The position numbers and the translations under genes are program-made. Positions 61,403-64,000 of a DNA stretch of 64,000 nucleotides are shown in pieces. The DNA comes from Alteromonas lipotrueiana (GTDB lineage: Bacteria > Pseudomonadota > Gammaproteobacteria > Enterobacterales > Alteromonadaceae): positions 20,873 through 84,872 of the forward strand of contig NZ_JAESDK010000021.1 in assembly GCF_019249245.1 (NCBI RefSeq), given 5' to 3'. Numbering within the stretch: the first letter of the stretch is position 1; each line of letters begins with the position of its first letter. A model generated the notes under the pieces. The model was given only the letters and a program-made list of their open reading frames with translations, had not been told where the DNA came from and did no database searches.

Positions 61403-61891
61403 ATGGCGGATATGAAAAGAAATAAAGCAAATAAAAACACCAGCGGAACCATCGCGCTGAATAAAAAGGCCCGTCACGACTACCACCTTGAAGATAAGTT
61501 TGAGGCCGGTATGTCGTTACAGGGATGGGAAATCAAAAGTATTCGGGATGGTAAAGTTAACTTAACCGACAATTACATTATTTTTCAAAATGGCGAAGCG
61601 TATTTGGTGGGATGTCGTATAACACCGTTAAATCAGGCTTCTACCCATGTGGTTTGTGCCCCGGAACGCGCCCGTAAACTCCTGCTTAAAAAGCGTGAGC
61701 TGGAACGGCTTATGGGCGCGCGTGACCGTCAGGGTTATTCTATTGTGGCCAGTGCTATGTATTGGAAAAAATGCTGGGTTAAGTTGGAAATTCATCTGGC
61801 TAAAGGTAAGCACGACCACGATAAGCGCGATGCCGTGAAAGACCGCGACTGGCAGCGTCAAAAAGAACGGGTAATGAAGCACAGCGTATAG
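61403..61891 (+). CDS. smpB: SsrA-binding protein SmpB
   Basis: This 162-residue OB-fold protein binds tmRNA and enables trans-translation. Conserved features are [29 protein letters not shown], the C-terminal tail [11 protein letters not shown], and KGKHDHDKR. ssrA lies 1.6 kb downstream on the same strand. A second in-frame ATG lies 3 codons in. Confidence 0.97.
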   Translation: MADMKRNKANKNTSGTIALNKKARHDYHLEDKFEAGMSLQGWEIKSIRDGKVNLTDNYIIFQNGEAYLVGCRITPLNQASTHVVCAPERARKLLLKKRELERLMGARDRQGYSIVASAMYWKKCWVKLEIHLAKGKHDHDKRDAVKDRDWQRQKERVMKHSV

Positions 61892-61900
61892 CTATTGACG

Positions 61901-61926
61901 GCGCTGTACATTAACCTGTACAGCGC
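61901..61926. terminator. Perfect hairpin after smpB
   Basis: A 10-bp perfect stem GCGCTGTACA/TGTACAGCGC with a 6-nt loop lies 10 nt past the smpB stop, between two convergent genes. No T run follows on either side. Confidence 0.55.
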
Positions 61927-61968
61927 ACGATGTGGGTCATCAAATAAAATAGCCTATACTCTGGCGGC

Positions 61969-63231
61969 TCAGGTATTTGACTGACGTTCCCGTTTAAGAA
62001 ATTCGTGATACCTTCGGGTCATTTTTTTACGATGGCGCAAATCCAGGACCAGACTCCATAGTTGCGAAGGTTTAGGTTGGGTCGACAGATCGTTTCCTAA
62101 TCGTCGTAGCTGCCTACGAATCATCGCCATCGTGACAAGTGAGGCCAGGGTTTTATCGGGCCAGGTACAGTGCGGCGCATCGGCTACAACCTGTTCATTT
62201 TTTTGCCACTTAAGCGCTAGATTCGGGGTAATTGCCAACGCGCTTGCCAGGCCAACTAAATCGCATCCCTGATCTAATACCTGCTGGGCGGTCTCAGCAC
62301 TTCTGATTCCGCCAGTGGTCATTACTGGCATTTCAGCAATACCGGCTATTTGACTGGCGAACTCGACAAAGTACGCGTGTTTGCTCAAAGCCTGATCATC
62401 ATTACTTCGTCCTTGCATAGCGGGCGCTTCGTAGTTACCCCCCGATACTTCAATAACATCCACCGCCAGCTTATTCAGTTGCAATACAATGTCTTTGGTA
62501 TCTTCTAAGCTTAAGCCTCCGCGCTGAAAATCAGCAGCATTCAGCTTTACCATGACCGCAAAACCACGGCCGCAGCGCGCCCGTATCTGACATACAATAT
62601 TTAACAACAGGCGCGCACGGTTCAATAACGAACCGCCCCACTGGTCGTCTCGCTGGTTCGTCAGCGGCGATAAAAACTGAGAGAGCAAATACCCGTGGGC
62701 AGCGTGCACCTGCACGCCGTCAAACCCAGCTCGTTGTGCTTGTACAGCCGTATCGACAAAATGCTGACACACCGTATAAATATCATCACAGGTCATAGCC
62801 CTTACAGCAGCAAATTGCTTGCTGTAACGCCCTAATTTCAGCGGTATCGCAGAAGGTGCCACGGCCGTTTTATTTACCGCTTTAAAAACCTGCCGGCCAG
62901 GATGATTGATTTGCATGATCGCTAACGCGCCACCTGAGCCGATTACTTTTGCCCATTGTTCAAAACGCTCTGTCGAGGTATCTTTTTCCAACACTACCCC
63001 GCCGGGTCCGGTCATCGCATGTCGGTCTACCATAACATTACCGGTAATTATCATACCCAGCCCTCCATAGGCCCAGTATCGATATAACGATAATAGATTG
63101 TGGTCCGGTAGCTGGTTGTCGCCGGCCATGTTTTCTTCCATTGCAGCTTTAACAATACGGTTTTTTAAACTTTTACCGCATGGCAGCGTAATAGAGGTGT
63201 ACAACTTTGAATGTGAACTCATTAACTTCAT
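61969..63231 (-). CDS. NADH:flavin oxidoreductase, old yellow enzyme family
   Basis: This 420-residue FMN-binding barrel protein has the OYE motifs QINHPGRQ, HAAHGYLLSQFLSPLTNQRDD and MTTGGIRS. It reduces alpha,beta-unsaturated carbonyls or related substrates. The C-terminal part after about 340 is divergent, basic and lacks the Fe-S domain of dienoyl-CoA reductases. Starts at 63231, 63222 (ATG) or 63240 (TTG) are all possible. It sits between smpB and ssrA on the opposite strand. Confidence 0.87.
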   Translation of the reverse strand: MKLMSSHSKLYTSITLPCGKSLKNRIVKAAMEENMAGDNQLPDHNLLSLYRYWAYGGLGMIITGNVMVDRHAMTGPGGVVLEKDTSTERFEQWAKVIGSGGALAIMQINHPGRQVFKAVNKTAVAPSAIPLKLGRYSKQFAAVRAMTCDDIYTVCQHFVDTAVQAQRAGFDGVQVHAAHGYLLSQFLSPLTNQRDDQWGGSLLNRARLLLNIVCQIRARCGRGFAVMVKLNAADFQRGGLSLEDTKDIVLQLNKLAVDVIEVSGGNYEAPAMQGRSNDDQALSKHAYFVEFASQIAGIAEMPVMTTGGIRSAETAQQVLDQGCDLVGLASALAITPNLALKWQKNEQVVADAPHCTWPDKTLASLVTMAMIRRQLRRLGNDLSTQPKPSQLWSLVLDLRHRKKMTRRYHEFLKRERQSNT

Positions 63232-63421
63232 GAAGGTCAAAAAAAGACCGGCGCAGTGTACCGTTTAGCCAACAAAAATGCATCTGTTGGAAAAAATATC
63301 TTAGTTGCGGTATTGATAAATTTTACAATAACCTGATATTAGAGTTTAGTGAAAGCAGGTAATCTGCTGAACTGTCTACAATGTAGGCAAAAAGCCAGTA
63401 AAATCGTAAACTTGCAGTAGT

Positions 63422-63440
63422 ATTGGTTGTGTAAACCAAT
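63422..63440. repeat. Short inverted repeat upstream of ssrA
   Basis: ATTGGTT and AACCAAT flank a 5-nt loop, 66-84 nt before the mature tmRNA 5' end. It may be in the precursor leader or be an operator. Confidence 0.3.
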
Positions 63441-63505
63441 AGCTAAAGGTAGAATACGAGTTCGCTTGAGTAAGTCGTATGATTTTACTTAAGCAAAAGA
63501 CTTCC

Positions 63506-63862
63506 GGGGCTGATTAGGATTCGACAGGATCTAGGACGCTGGAGGTGCATGCAGAGGTGCGGATTGCCTCTTAAAAAATCCGCTTTAAATAGTCGCAAAC
63601 GACGAAAACTACGCACTAGCCGCTTAATAACCGGTATAGGCCCTTCCACCACAGCTTAGTTTGCTAGCGTGGATTCGGAAGGTCATATAAGCAAACTAGC
63701 GAGGGAAACTTTCCTGAGGTTGAACCGCGAAACAGTATCAGGACAGCTACCAGGAACCCTGTTTGTCGGGGTCCAAAGTAGTTAAACAAAAGACAAACTA
63801 AGCATGTAGTACCAATAGTAGACATTTTCTGGACGCGGGTTCAAATCCCGCCAGCTCCACCA
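63506..63862 (+). ncRNA. ssrA: tmRNA (ssrA), 357 nt, tag ANDENYALAA
   Basis: The tRNA-like ends pair perfectly apart from one G-U (GGGGCTG with CAGCTCC before ACCA). The T arm CGGGTTCAAATCCCG is near the 3' end, and the CCA is encoded. The resume codon GCA at 63595 begins a tag of ten codons, ANDENYALAA, ending in two TAA codons at 63625-63630. It rescues stalled ribosomes with SmpB (61403-61891), and the tag directs degradation, for instance by ClpXP and ClpAP, whose ClpA and ClpS genes are in this window. Confidence 0.98.
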
Positions 63863-63870
63863 CATAAAAC

Positions 63871-63902
63871 AACCCTGTGCCATAAGGCATGGGGTTTTTT
63901 TT
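63871..63902 (+). terminator. Intrinsic terminator of ssrA
   Basis: Stem AACCCTGTGCC/GGCATGGGGTT (11 pairs with two G-U) and loop ATAA, followed by a run of T residues, starts 9 nt past the mature 3' end. Confidence 0.9.
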
Positions 63903-63943
63903 ATGTCTTGAATTTGGATGGACTTGAAGCCGCGTGCGGGTTC

Positions 63944-63966
63944 ACAAATTGTCAGGAACAATTTGT
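63944..63966. repeat. Palindrome after the tmRNA gene, at the start of a GC-rich segment
   Basis: ACAAATTGT and ACAATTTGT are exact inverted copies around CAGGA. The last 35 nt of the window are then clearly GC-richer than the rest and contain GGCGC/GCGCC arms. This resembles an interspersed palindromic repeat or the edge of an insertion; the window ends before this can be judged. Confidence 0.4.
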
Positions 63967-64000
63967 ATCGCCACCAGGCGCCCGCAGGGGCAGCGCCAGG

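Overview
The window looks like chromosomal core DNA of a marine gammaproteobacterium of the order Alteromonadales, probably Alteromonadaceae. The support is indirect: a complete Entner-Doudoroff operon with HexR, a monomeric NADP isocitrate dehydrogenase, a large TonB receptor, a UPF0208 (YfbV) protein, a CosR-like MarR protein beside a BCCT transporter, and a tmRNA whose tag reads ANDENYALAA. No phage, insertion sequence, CRISPR array or defence island was found.

Layout. 1-5.5 kb: 5' end of an M14 carboxypeptidase gene, a membrane-anchored thioredoxin-like protein, an N-terminally extended GAPDH, msrB and gnd. 5.6-12.1 kb: a minus-strand glycogen/maltodextrin operon malQ-glgB-glgX. 12.4-14.4 kb: gap and the hexose-6-phosphate mutarotase gene yeaD. 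14.4-20.1 kb: the minus-strand operon zwf-pgl-edd-glk-eda, with hexR divergent from it and pykA beyond. 23-27 kb: ydjA, sppA, sprT, yfbV. 27-33.3 kb: trxB, aat-bpt, infA, clpA/clpS, cspD. 33.6-42.5 kb: icd, rluE, mnmA-hflD-purB, a frameshifted class III adenylate cyclase, roxA. 42.5-49.4 kb: GNAT protein, YdiJ-type dehydrogenase, a small membrane protein, a PAP2 protein, an AI-2E-family permease. 49.5-52.9 kb: ppsA and its regulator ppsR, divergent. 52.9-57.7 kb: a TPR-sulfotransferase and a TonB receptor. 58-60.5 kb: BCCT transporter and CosR-like regulator. 60.5-63.9 kb: rnfH-ratA, smpB, an OYE-family reductase, and ssrA (tmRNA).

How the genes work together. The first 23 kb plus the ppsA/ppsR locus form a sugar-catabolism module. 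Glycogen or maltodextrin is broken down by GlgX and MalQ. Glucose is phosphorylated by Glk, oxidised by Zwf and Pgl and cleaved by Edd and Eda. The resulting triose phosphate passes through Gap to PykA. I find palindromes close to the HexR operator (TGTAAT-N3-ATTACA) in front of gap (two), zwf/hexR, pykA and ppsA/ppsR. One perfect copy lies between ppsA and ppsR. The most interesting inference is that HexR controls glycolysis and the PEP synthase/PpsR switch in opposite directions.

The other notable signals are the cyclase gene broken by two +1 frameshifts 44-58 nt apart, the extra C-terminal domain on the AI-2E permease, the TonB receptor/TPR-sulfotransferase pair, three convergent gene pairs whose stop codons share a YTAG tetranucleotide, and a palindrome-rich GC-rich segment just after the tmRNA gene. 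I did not find a clear, wholly new biological system.
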